The notes: generated by a model from the letters alone, not told the origin. 64,000 nt of DNA from Streptomyces bambusae (GCF_020532645.1 NZ_JAJAUZ010000025.1:42708-106707), one strand, 5' to 3'. Counted from the first letter of the stretch, positions 26,729 through 34,715 are shown. Program-made: numbers and translations.

Positions 26729-28053
26729 CCGAGCTGACCTCCCCGGCCCGTACGGCCTCCTTCGCCCGGCCCGCCCGGGCCGGCCGCGCCGAGACCGTCC
26801 GCTTCGCCCTCACCCACACCCTGCCCGCCTTCGCCCGCGGCATCGCCGCCCCCCGCCCGCGGCTGGCCGCCGCCTTCGGCGCGCTCGGCCAGTACGGCTG
26901 GTCCACGGCCACCCTGCGGTCCCTGCGCGCCCGGTACGGGGGCGCGCCCGTGCGGATCCGCGGGCTGTCCGGGGAACTGCTGGTGCTGCTCGACCCCGCG
27001 GACGTCGCCCGGTTCTTCGCCGAGCCCGTCGCCCACCTCGCCATGGACGCCGTGGACAAGGTGAGGATGCTGGAGGTCCTGGAACCCACCGGCGTGATCT
27101 GCTCGCACGGCGCGCTGCGCGAGGCCCGCCGCGAGGTCAACGACCACGCGCTGGCCGCCGACCGGCCGGTGCACCCGTCGTGCGCCGAGTTCCTCGCGGT
27201 CGTCGCCGAGGAGTGCGCCCCGCTCACCGCCTCCGACGTCCTGGAGTACGCCGCCCTGCGCCGGGCCCTGGAGCGGATCGGGCGCCGGATCGTCCTCGGC
27301 GACCGGGCCGCCCACGACGAGGAACTCCACCGCGGGCTGGTCCGGCTGCGCGAGGAGGCCAACTGGATGGGCATGCGCAAGAGCCGCAACCCGGCCAACG
27401 AGCGGCTGTACGCGCAGGTCGCCGCCCGGCTGGAGAAGTACGCGGCGGAGGCGCCGCCGCACACGCTGGTGGCGCGGGCGCTGTCCGTCCCCGCCGGGCC
27501 CGAGTTCCCCGAGCTCGACCCGGCCGGGCAGGCGCACCACTGGCTGCTCGCCGTCGACGCGGTGGCCCTGGTCGTCGCCCGGACCCTGCTGATGCTCGCC
27601 GTCCACCCGGCCGAGCAGGACGCGGCCCGCGGGGACGACACCCGGATGCGGGCCTGCCTGCAGGAGTCGCTGCGGCTCTGGCCGGTCGTCCCGGACCTGG
27701 TACGGGTCACCCGGGCCGAGACGGTGTGGCGCGGGGTCGCGTACCCGGCCGGCACGCACGTGCTGGTGCCGGTCGGCTTCCTCCAGCGGGATCCGCAGAC
27801 CGTGCCGGCGGCGGAGCTGTTCGTGCCGGGGCGGTGGCTGGCGCGGGATGCGGACCGGGACACCCGGATGGCGCCCTTCGGCCACGGGGGTGGCCGCTGC
27901 CCCGGTGACCAGCTGGGCCTGCTCCTCGGCACCGCGGTCTGCCGCGAACTCCTCCGCGGCCGTCGCGTCTCGCCTCCCGCGGGGGCCCCGCATCCCTGCC
28001 GCCCCCTCCCCGGCGCCCTGCTCCCCACCCCCCTTCCCCTCTGCGCCCACTGA
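26725..28053 (+). CDS. Cytochrome P450 lacking the usual I-helix acid/threonine pair
   Basis: This 442-residue heme-thiolate protein has K-helix ExxR (E314, R317 in QESLRLWP) and the heme loop FGHGGGRCPG with Cys392 as thiolate. The I-helix region (residues about 271-290, HHWLLAVDAVALVVARTLL) has no A/G-G-x-D/E-T motif, so classical O2 activation is doubtful. P450s that rearrange hydroperoxides (CYP74, prostacyclin/thromboxane synthases) or use peroxide lack it too. The N-terminus has no membrane anchor. The C-terminal 25 residues are Pro-rich and run into the repeat field, so the end may be eroded. The GTG start overlaps the upstream stop. No ferredoxin or reductase gene is adjacent. Confidence 0.85.
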   Translation: MTELTSPARTASFARPARAGRAETVRFALTHTLPAFARGIAAPRPRLAAAFGALGQYGWSTATLRSLRARYGGAPVRIRGLSGELLVLLDPADVARFFAEPVAHLAMDAVDKVRMLEVLEPTGVICSHGALREARREVNDHALAADRPVHPSCAEFLAVVAEECAPLTASDVLEYAALRRALERIGRRIVLGDRAAHDEELHRGLVRLREEANWMGMRKSRNPANERLYAQVAARLEKYAAEAPPHTLVARALSVPAGPEFPELDPAGQAHHWLLAVDAVALVVARTLLMLAVHPAEQDAARGDDTRMRACLQESLRLWPVVPDLVRVTRAETVWRGVAYPAGTHVLVPVGFLQRDPQTVPAAELFVPGRWLARDADRDTRMAPFGHGGGRCPGDQLGLLLGTAVCRELLRGRRVSPPAGAPHPCRPLPGALLPTPLPLCAH

Positions 28054-28129
28054 CCCCTCCCCGTGCCCTCCCCACCGCTCCCGGTCCTGCTGCCCCACCG
28101 GGCGGGCCCAATCCAGCCCCTCCCGGGCC

Positions 28130-28445
28130 GGTTGCCCACCGGGCGGGGCAACTCCCCTGGGCTCGGGCCGACTGCCCACAGGGCGGTGCAACTCCCTCGG
28201 CCGGTTGTCCACGGGGCGGGCAACTCCCTCGGCCGGTTGTCCACGGGGCGGGCGAATCCCCCGGCCGGTTGCCCACCGGGCGGGGCAAGTCCCTCGGCCG
28301 GTTGTCCACCGGGCGGGGGGAAATCCAGCCCCTCCGGCGTTTGAGGAGCGGGGTCCGGGGCGGAGCCCCGAAACCAGCCCACCAGGGTCGGTTGCCCACC
28401 GGGCTGCGCAACCCCTCCGGCCGACTGCCCGCCGGGCGGGGGCAC
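28130..28445. repeat. Tandem array A, ~32-bp units
   Basis: About eight diverged copies of a unit like CCGGTTGTCCACGGGGCGGG plus CAACTCCCTCGG (32 bp) stand head to tail. They are interrupted at 28324-28370 by a reverse-oriented copy of the dispersed element (GGCGTTTGAGGAGCGGGG); another reverse copy lies at 28449-28493. There are no unique spacers. It begins right after the P450 gene. Confidence 0.85.
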
Positions 28446-28519
28446 TTCCAGCCCCTCCGGCGTTTGAGGAGCGGGGTTCGGGGTGGAGCCCCAAGGCAAC
28501 CCGGCCGGCGCCGGGCACC

Positions 28520-28750
28520 GGGCTCTGCCCGGACCTGCTCCTCAAGCGCCGGAGGGGCTGGGGGTGGCGGTGCCGGTTCCCGGGCTCTGCCCGGACCTGC
28601 TCCTCAAGCGCCGGAGGGGCTGGGGGTGGCGGTGCCGGTTCCCGGGCTCTGCCCGGACCCGCTCCTCAAGCGCCGGAGGGGCTGGGGGTGGCTGTGCCGG
28701 TTCCCGGGCTCTGCCCGGATCTGCTCCTCAAGCGCCGGAGGGGCTGGATT
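28520..28750. repeat. Tandem array B, 62-bp units carrying the dispersed element core
   Basis: Four copies begin at 28520, 28582, 28644 and 28706, each starting GGGCTCTGCCCGGA and containing CTCAAGCGCCGGAGGGGCTG. The first two copies are identical over 62 bp. The third differs at two positions, and the fourth diverges after 45 bp into array C. Period is exact. Confidence 0.95.
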
Positions 28751-28885
28751 CGCCCCGCGGGGTGTCAAGTGCCGGAGGGGCTGGGTTCGCCCCGCGGGGT
28801 TTTGAACGGCGGGGGGATTTGCCCCGCAGGGGCTCAAGCGTCAGGGGGCTGGACTGCCCCGCAGGGGCCCACGCGCCGGAGGGGC
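28745..28885. repeat. Tandem array C, degenerate ~35-40-bp units
   Basis: Successive units have the form CCGGAGGGGCTGG followed by TTCGCCCCGCGGGG, decaying toward 28885. They continue the element core from array B. The hydrolase gene starts 52 bases after the array. Confidence 0.75.
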
Positions 28886-28936
28886 CGGTCGCGGCAGGGC
28901 CGGGACAAGAACGATCGAGTCGTCACAGGAGGACGT

Positions 28937-30289
28937 ATGACCGAAGAGGCAGTCGCACCGGCGGACACCGCCGAGCCGGACGTCACCGCACTGCACGCCC
29001 TGTGCCGAGAACTGGCCGAGGCCGCCGAGGCCGTCGAAGCAGCCGCCCGCCACGCCACCGCGCTGGCCACCCGCCGCCGCCTCCCGGCCCCCGCCCGCCG
29101 CAGCCTGCTCCGCGCCCTCACCGCCCGCACCGGCTTCGGCTGGGCCGCCCGCGGCCCCGGTCTGCCGGCCCGCACCGCCTGGCTCGCCGGCGTGCTCACC
29201 GGCCGCGAGAGCCTGGCCGTCAGCCTCGCCGTCACCGGCCTGAAGGCCCGGGTCCGCGCCGCCGCCGTCGCCCACCCCGAACTCCTCGCCGACCCCGGCA
29301 CCGCCCGCCTGGTCACCGCCATCGAGGAGGACCGCCAGCGCGAGGCCGCCCGCGCCTTCCGCGCCATCCTCGGCAGCCAGGGCTCCGAACGCGCCTTCGC
29401 CCTCCTCGCCCCCTCCTTCGCCGACCTGATGGCCTGGAACGCGCTCACCGACGAGAACCCGTTCAACGACGCCGCCGGCTGGGAGATCGCCACCGGCCGC
29501 ACCCTGACCACCGCCGAACCCCTCCTCGGCGTCAGCGCCCGTCTCTGGGCCCTCCTCGACCGCGGCCCCGGCCGCGCCGAGCCGGTCCCCTCCGACCCCG
29601 CCCTCCTCGCCCGCCTGGACCGCTCCGGCACCATCGCCGGCTACGTCCACAACATCGACGCCATCGGCACCTCCGGCCTGCTGCTGATCCAGCGGGTCGC
29701 CGGCCCCGACGGCACCACCCGGTACGTGGTCCAGCTCGCCGGCATGGCCGCCGGCGGCCTGCGCAACGAGACCCCGCAGGACCTCCTCGGCGCCATCCAC
29801 GCCGTCGCCCGCCCGGCCACCCCGTACTCCCGGGCCGTCATCCAGGCCGTCCGCGAGGCCGTGCCCACCGGCGCCGAACTCGCTCTCGTCGGCCACAGCC
29901 TCGGCGGCATCACCGCCATGAACCTCGCCGCCGACCCCGACTTCTGCGCCCTCTACCGGATCGCCCGGGTCGTCGCCATCGGCTCGCCCGTCGACGGCAA
30001 ACGGCCCGCCGACCCCGCCACCCGGGTCTGCTCCCTCGTCAACGAGCACGACGTGGTGCCCAGCCTGGAGGGCCGCTCGTCGGTCTCGCCGTACCCGCTG
30101 CCCGCCCAGTTCACCGAGTTCACCTGGACCGACGACACGCACGCCTTCCCGCTCTGCCACGCCGCCGAGCGGTACGCCCACAACCTCCGGCACGACGCCC
30201 CCGAAGCCCGCACCCACGTGGACGCGGAACTCGCCCCGTTCCGCGGCCGCGTCACCGCACACCGGTTCTTCCAGCTCCACGACCGCTAG
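28937..30289 (+). CDS. Alpha/beta hydrolase with lipase-type GHSLGG motif
   Basis: This 450-residue protein has a helical N-terminal half (to about 230) of no recognisable family, and a C-terminal alpha/beta-hydrolase half. The nucleophile elbow GHSLGG places Ser at 321. A likely acid is D372 (NEHDVVPSLEG), and His is H402 or H408 (THAFPLCH). There is no signal peptide. The lipase-like elbow and its place upstream of a fatty-acid dioxygenase homologue suggest it frees fatty acids from a lipid or ester, but this is inference. CAGGAGG lies six bases before the ATG; the next gene starts 13 bases after the stop, so the two are one operon. Confidence 0.82.
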   Translation: MTEEAVAPADTAEPDVTALHALCRELAEAAEAVEAAARHATALATRRRLPAPARRSLLRALTARTGFGWAARGPGLPARTAWLAGVLTGRESLAVSLAVTGLKARVRAAAVAHPELLADPGTARLVTAIEEDRQREAARAFRAILGSQGSERAFALLAPSFADLMAWNALTDENPFNDAAGWEIATGRTLTTAEPLLGVSARLWALLDRGPGRAEPVPSDPALLARLDRSGTIAGYVHNIDAIGTSGLLLIQRVAGPDGTTRYVVQLAGMAAGGLRNETPQDLLGAIHAVARPATPYSRAVIQAVREAVPTGAELALVGHSLGGITAMNLAADPDFCALYRIARVVAIGSPVDGKRPADPATRVCSLVNEHDVVPSLEGRSSVSPYPLPAQFTEFTWTDDTHAFPLCHAAERYAHNLRHDAPEARTHVDAELAPFRGRVTAHRFFQLHDR

Positions 30290-30301
30290 GAACCCCACCC
30301 G

Positions 30302-32191
30302 ATGACCGAAACCGCCGAAACCCCGGCCGACACCGCCGCCGCCATTCCGGCCCAGGCCGCCCACCGCACCCCCGCAGCACCCCCGTACGGCCCGCCCGGC
30401 CTGCTCGAACGGCTCGGCTCGGCCGCCTTCGCCCGCATCAACCGCAGCCGCGACTGGCACGAGCTGCCGGCCCCCGTCAGCCTGCTCAACCTCCGCGTGC
30501 TCCGCGACGACCTGCGCCGCAGCAACCTGTACGACACCGCCGGCGCGGGTGGCGAGCGGCCCCGCCGGGCCCCCGCCGAGCTGCTGCCGTACCGCTCCTA
30601 CGACGGCTCAGGCTACGACCCGTACGACGAGGACATGGGCCGCGCCGGCACCCGGCTGGACCGCAACGCCCCGCTGCACCTCGCCTTCCCCGGCTCCGAC
30701 GACGAGCTGATGACCCCGAGCCCCCGCGAGGTCAGCCGGCAGCTGCTGGCCCGCCGCTCCTTCGTGCCCGCGCCCACCCTCAACCTGCTGGCCGCCGCCT
30801 GGATCCAGTTCGAGAACCACGGCTGGGCCAACCACGGCGACAACGAGGAGGCCGAGCCGTTCACCGTCCCGCTCGCCCCCGACGACGACTGGGCCGAACA
30901 CGGCGGCGGCTGCCCGATGCGGGTCAACCGCACCCGCCCCGACCGGACCGCACACACCGCCCAGGGCGTCCCGCCGACCTACGAGAACACCGTCACGCAC
31001 TGGTGGGACGGCTCCCAGATCTACGGCTCCGACGAGGAGCGCTGCCGCTCCCTGCGCACCGGCGAGCACGGCAGGCTGACCGTCGTCGACGGCCGGCTGC
31101 CCGCCGACCCGCGGCCCGGCCGGGAGTGCCTCGACCACACCGGCATGAACAGCGACTACTGGGCCGGGCTCTCCCTGCTCCACACCCTGTTCGCCAAGGA
31201 GCACAACGCCGTCTGCGACCACCTCCGCTCGCACTACCCCACCTGGGACGACGAGCGGCTGTTCCACACCGCCCGGCTGGTCAACACCGCCCTCATGGCG
31301 AAGATCCACACCGTGGAGTGGACCCCGGGCGTCCTCGACACCCCCGTCCTCCACAAGGCGATGCACACCAACTGGTACGGCATGCTGCCCCGCTGGGTGT
31401 CGAAGAAGTACGGCCGGTTCGGCTCCGGCGAGATGCTCAGCGGGATCCTCGGCTCGCCGACCGAGCACCACGCGGCGCCGTTCTCCATGACCGAGGAGTT
31501 CGTCTCCGCCTACCGCCTCCACCCGCTGATCCCCGACGAGCTCACCGTTCGCGATCACAAGGCCGGCGGCCTGCGCGACACGGTCGGCTTCACGGACCTC
31601 CAGGGCGCCGCGACCCGCACGAGCGTCGACACGTACGGCACCGCGGACCTCCTGTACTCCTTCGGTACCGCACACCCCGGCGCGCTGGTCCTGCACAACC
31701 ACCCCGACGCCCTGCGCAACCTGGCCCGGCTCACCGGCGAGCACGTCGACCTCGGCACCGTCGACATCCTTCGCGACCGGGAACGAGGCATCCCCCGGTA
31801 CAACTCCTACCGCCGGATGCTCCGCAAGCGCCCGGTCGCCTCCTTCGAGGAGCTGACCGGCGGCCACCCCGCCGACACCCCGCTCCTGGAGGAGCTGTAC
31901 GAGGGCCGGCTGGACCGGGTCGACACCCTCGTCGGGAACCTCGCCGAGCCCCGCCCGGCCGGTTTCGGCTTCAGCGACTCGCTGTTCCGCATCTTCATCC
32001 TGATGGCCAGCCGGCGGCTCAAGAGCGACCGGTTCTTCACCACCGACTACCGGCCGGAGATCTACACCGCGGAGGGGCTGCGCTGGGTGGACCGCAACTC
32101 GATGGTCTCCGTCCTGCTGCGCCACCACCCCGAGCTGGCACCCGCCCTCGACGGCGTCACCAACGCGTTCGCCCCCTGGCGGTCGCTGTGA
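30302..32191 (+). CDS. Heme peroxidase-family fatty-acid alpha-dioxygenase homologue
   Basis: This 629-residue protein is of the animal heme peroxidase/cyclooxygenase superfamily and is closest by eye to plant alpha-dioxygenases. Shared blocks are WIQFxxHxW (distal His173), THWWDGSQIYG, LFAKEHNAVCD, AKIHTVEWTPG, NWYGMLP, EEFVSAYRLHPLIPD (Tyr404, proximal His407), RDRERGIPRYN, DTLVGNLAEP, and FILMASRRLKSDRFFT with YTAEGLRWV. The Tyr-x-x-His spacing equals that of the radical Tyr in cyclooxygenases, which argues for fatty-acid oxygenation rather than plain peroxidase. Plant enzymes turn fatty acids into 2-hydroperoxides. There is no signal peptide or EGF domain. It is the second gene of the operon, and its stop overlaps the WXG-like gene (GTGA). 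Substrate is unproven. Confidence 0.88.
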   Translation: MTETAETPADTAAAIPAQAAHRTPAAPPYGPPGLLERLGSAAFARINRSRDWHELPAPVSLLNLRVLRDDLRRSNLYDTAGAGGERPRRAPAELLPYRSYDGSGYDPYDEDMGRAGTRLDRNAPLHLAFPGSDDELMTPSPREVSRQLLARRSFVPAPTLNLLAAAWIQFENHGWANHGDNEEAEPFTVPLAPDDDWAEHGGGCPMRVNRTRPDRTAHTAQGVPPTYENTVTHWWDGSQIYGSDEERCRSLRTGEHGRLTVVDGRLPADPRPGRECLDHTGMNSDYWAGLSLLHTLFAKEHNAVCDHLRSHYPTWDDERLFHTARLVNTALMAKIHTVEWTPGVLDTPVLHKAMHTNWYGMLPRWVSKKYGRFGSGEMLSGILGSPTEHHAAPFSMTEEFVSAYRLHPLIPDELTVRDHKAGGLRDTVGFTDLQGAATRTSVDTYGTADLLYSFGTAHPGALVLHNHPDALRNLARLTGEHVDLGTVDILRDRERGIPRYNSYRRMLRKRPVASFEELTGGHPADTPLLEELYEGRLDRVDTLVGNLAEPRPAGFGFSDSLFRIFILMASRRLKSDRFFTTDYRPEIYTAEGLRWVDRNSMVSVLLRHHPELAPALDGVTNAFAPWRSL

Positions 32192-32499
32192 CGGCCGCCG
32201 GGGCCGTCCCCGGGCCGCGGACGGCCGCGCAGGCGGGCGACACGCCCGGGCCCGGGCGTGTCGCCCCTGCTGCCGGACTCGGACCCGAGGAGGGTCTGCA
32301 CGCGCACGCGGCCGCCCTCCACGAGCGGGCCCGGAGGCTGCGCGAGAGCGCCGCCGCCCTCGGCTGGCGCGGGCCGGAGGCCGACGCCTTCCGGGAGCGG
32401 GTGGAACGGCTCGCGGACCGGTGCGCGGCGGCGGCCCGCGACCTGACCCGGTCCGCCGCCCTGCTGCGGACCGGCCCGGCCGCCGACAAGAGGGCCTAA
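32188..32499 (+). CDS. WXG100-like small helical protein
   Basis: This 103-residue protein has a disordered Ala/Gly/Pro N-terminus (about 35 residues), then two amphipathic helices joined by a WxG turn: HERARRLRESAAALG, W60-R61-G62, PEADAFRERVERLADRCAA. This is the layout of ESX/WXG100 type VII secretion substrates and of related scaffold proteins. The GTG start overlaps the dioxygenase stop as GTGA, which implies translational coupling and a stoichiometric relation. There is no ESX ATPase or other secretion gene in the window. It could instead be a simple helical accessory protein; the family call rests on the WxG turn and helix pattern only. Confidence 0.65.
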   Translation: MTAAGAVPGPRTAAQAGDTPGPGRVAPAAGLGPEEGLHAHAAALHERARRLRESAAALGWRGPEADAFRERVERLADRCAAAARDLTRSAALLRTGPAADKRA

Positions 32500-32883
32500 A
32501 CCACCGTCAAACGCGTTAACACAGAGGCAACTTGGCCGACCCGGTCCCGATATCTGGACACGCCAGGCTGACATGCGTACGGCCGTGCGGGTGCCGTTGG
32601 CCGGCCGGGCGGGAGCGACCCCGCCCGGCCGGCCGCTCGTCGTGCCCGGTCAAGGCCGTTCCGGAGCGGGTCCGCGGCGGGGGGTCCGGACCCGGGGGGC
32701 TCGGGCCCAACGCCCGTGCGCCCTGCGGCAGATGAGCCGTGCGCCCCCCTGGTGCACCAGTGCGACTCGAGTTTGCGTCGGCACGGATAGTTATGATCCG
32801 TAGCGCACGGCGCATGTGGGTATGACTGCGCCACGTGCACAGAACGCCGTCCGGGCTACGAACAGATGTGGAGGTGAACCGCC
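32500..32883 (+). promoter_or_regulatory. Intergenic region with candidate -10 TATGAT
   Basis: No convincing gene lies in these 384 bases. Near its end an AT-richer patch carries TATGAT at 32792-32797, a good -10 match, without a clear -35 partner. It is about 87 bases before the small membrane-protein gene. The first half is GC-rich and featureless apart from ACGCGTTAAC just after the WXG-like gene. Confidence 0.35.
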
Positions 32884-33078
32884 GTGGCACTCTCGATTTC
32901 GGCGGTGGTGCTGCTGGGGGTCATCGTCTTCCTGCTGGTCAAGAAATCAGGACTGAAGCCGGGACACGCCGTGGTCTGCGTCCTGCTGGGCTTCTACCTG
33001 TCCAGCTCCACCATGGCCCCGACCATGCGCGAGCTGACCACGAACGTCGCGAACATGATCGGCGGGCTGAAGCTGTAG
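32884..33078 (+). CDS. Small membrane protein
   Basis: This 64-residue protein has two hydrophobic stretches, ALSISAVVLLGVIVFLLV (residues 2-19) and a weaker AVVCVLLGFYLSSSTM (about 29-44), joined by KKSGLKPGH. An amphipathic tail follows. The GTG start has GTGGAGGTG eight bases upstream. I recognise no family. Its place just ahead of mshB suggests a conserved streptomycete neighbour, not a functional link. Confidence 0.75.
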   Translation: MALSISAVVLLGVIVFLLVKKSGLKPGHAVVCVLLGFYLSSSTMAPTMRELTTNVANMIGGLKL

Positions 33079-33151
33079 GGCCGCCTGCCGGATCAGGCCG
33101 GACCGCGGCGGGAGGCCCGGTGCCGCGGGGGAGTCCTCGTAGGCTGTGCCC

Positions 33152-34057
33152 ATGAACGGTCTTCCCGCCCGCCGTCTGCTCCTGGTGCACGCGCACCCGG
33201 ACGACGAGTCCATCAACAACGGCGTCACCATGGCCAAGTACGCGGCCGAGGGCGCCCACGTCGCGCTGGTCACCTGCACGCTGGGCGAGGAGGGCGAGGT
33301 CATCCCGCCCGCGCTCGCCCATCTGGCGGCCGACCGCGAGGACTCCCTGGGCGGCCACCGGATCGGCGAGCTCGACGCGGCCATGGCCGAACTGGGCGTC
33401 GCCGACCACGGCTTCCTCGGCGGCCCCGGCCGGTTCCGGGACTCCGGGATGATGGGCGCCCCGCAGAACAAGCGCCCCGGCTCCTTCTGGGAGGCCGACC
33501 TGGACGAGGCCGCCGCCCTCCTGGTCGGGGTGGTCCGCCGGGTCCGCCCGCAGGTCCTGGTCACCTACGACCCCGACGGCGGCTACGGGCACCCCGACCA
33601 CATCAAGGCGCACCGCGTCGCGATGCGGGCCGCCGAACTGGCCGCGGAGCCCGCGTACCGCCGGGACCTCGGCGAGCCGCACGCCATCGACAAGATCTAC
33701 TGGAACCGGGTGCCCCGCTCGGTGGCCGAGGAGGGCTTCGCCCGGCTCCGCGCCACCGCCCCGGACGTGCCGTTCCCGGGGATCGCCGAGGTGGACGACG
33801 TCCCCGGCGTGGTGCCCGACGGGCAGATCACGGCCGAGATCGGCGGCGGCCCGGACGCGGCCCGGTACGAGGCGGCCAAGGCGGCCGCGATGCGGGCGCA
33901 CGCCACCCAGATCGCCGTGGCCGGCCCCTTCTTCGCCCTCTCCAACGACCTCGGGCAGCCGCTGTTCACCCGCGAGTACTACGAGCTGGCCGCCGGCCGC
34001 TCCGGCGCCCCGGCCGGAACCCGCGAGCAGGACCTCTTCGCCGGGACCGGCGCATGA
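33152..34057 (+). CDS. mshB: N-acetyl-1-D-myo-inosityl-2-amino-2-deoxy-alpha-D-glucopyranoside deacetylase
   Basis: This 301-residue zinc deacetylase of mycothiol biosynthesis makes GlcN-Ins for later cysteine ligation. It belongs to the LmbE/PIG-L fold. The zinc motif AHPDDE is at 14-19 (His15, Asp18) and the third ligand is His150 in GYGHPDHIKAHR. Length equals that of the mycobacterial enzyme. ATG 33152 is preferred over a GTG six bases upstream: TAGGCT sits six bases before it and there is no ribosome site, so the mRNA is probably leaderless. The next gene overlaps by 4 bp. Confidence 0.95.
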   Translation: MNGLPARRLLLVHAHPDDESINNGVTMAKYAAEGAHVALVTCTLGEEGEVIPPALAHLAADREDSLGGHRIGELDAAMAELGVADHGFLGGPGRFRDSGMMGAPQNKRPGSFWEADLDEAAALLVGVVRRVRPQVLVTYDPDGGYGHPDHIKAHRVAMRAAELAAEPAYRRDLGEPHAIDKIYWNRVPRSVAEEGFARLRATAPDVPFPGIAEVDDVPGVVPDGQITAEIGGGPDAARYEAAKAAAMRAHATQIAVAGPFFALSNDLGQPLFTREYYELAAGRSGAPAGTREQDLFAGTGA

Positions 34058-34518
34058 GCGGCGCACCGGAGAAGCAGCCCGCGCGGGCGCGCACGGCGGC
34101 GTCCGCGGCCCCGGCCACGCCCGGCCCCGGCGGCCTGCTGACCGCCCGGCTCACCCCGGGTCGGATCGGCCTCTTCGTCCTCCTCGCGGTCGTCGGCGCG
34201 GCCACCGGCATCGCCGGCGGGCTGGTCGTGGCGCTGTGGCCGCCCGCCGGCCTGCTGCTCGCGCTGCTCGCCACCCTCGGGCTCTTCGTCGGGAGCCGGC
34301 TCCTGATGCACGGGCCGATCGGGGTCGGCGCGGCCGCCCTGGGCTGGCTCGGCGTGCTCGTGGTGTTCGTCTCACCGCGACCCGAAGGCGACAACCTCTA
34401 CGCCCCGGCAACAGGTACGTATGTGTACATGCTGGGCGGAATCGTTGCCGCTGTGATCTGTGCCACCCTTCAGGGGTCGACCGGAGGGCCGTATTCCGCC
34501 TACCGTTCCGGCCGGTGA
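34054..34518 (+). CDS. DUF6113-type membrane protein
   Basis: This 154-residue protein has a Pro/Ala-rich cytoplasmic start and about four hydrophobic helices (IGLFVLLAVVGAATGIAGG, LLLALLATLGLFVG, GVGAAALGWLGVLVVFVS, YMLGGIVAAVICATL). The start overlaps the mshB stop (ATGA), so they are co-translated. No catalytic motif is seen. A similar membrane protein follows mshB in other actinomycetes, as I recall. Its role is unknown. Confidence 0.8.
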   Translation: MSGAPEKQPARARTAASAAPATPGPGGLLTARLTPGRIGLFVLLAVVGAATGIAGGLVVALWPPAGLLLALLATLGLFVGSRLLMHGPIGVGAAALGWLGVLVVFVSPRPEGDNLYAPATGTYVYMLGGIVAAVICATLQGSTGGPYSAYRSGR

Positions 34519-34715
34519 CGTTCCGTTCCGGCCGATGGCGGGTCCCCGGCGGGGGGTTGTGAACCGGCCGCGCGCCGCGTTCACCGGGTGTCCACAGGAA
34601 CCCCGCTTCCCCCGGCGGTCAGTTGCCCCCTGGCGGCGGCCAGTATGGTGGACGGCGCCGCCGAGCTGCCCGCGCACGGTATGACGGGCGGCGGAGCCAA
34701 CCGGGAGAACCTGCC

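Noticed and set aside
28130..28750. CRISPR-like array
   Set aside because: Units repeat in full with no unique spacers, periods of 32 and 62 bp with GC-rich drifting copies, and no cas genes nearby.
30302..32191. Catalase-peroxidase or secreted peroxidase
   Set aside because: Motifs are of the animal heme peroxidase/alpha-DOX superfamily with the radical Tyr, and there is no signal peptide.
28483..32499. A 1338-codon open frame on the plus strand
   Set aside because: It is an Arg/Pro-rich shadow of the hydrolase and dioxygenase frames; only its last 103 codons (32188-32499) have independent support.
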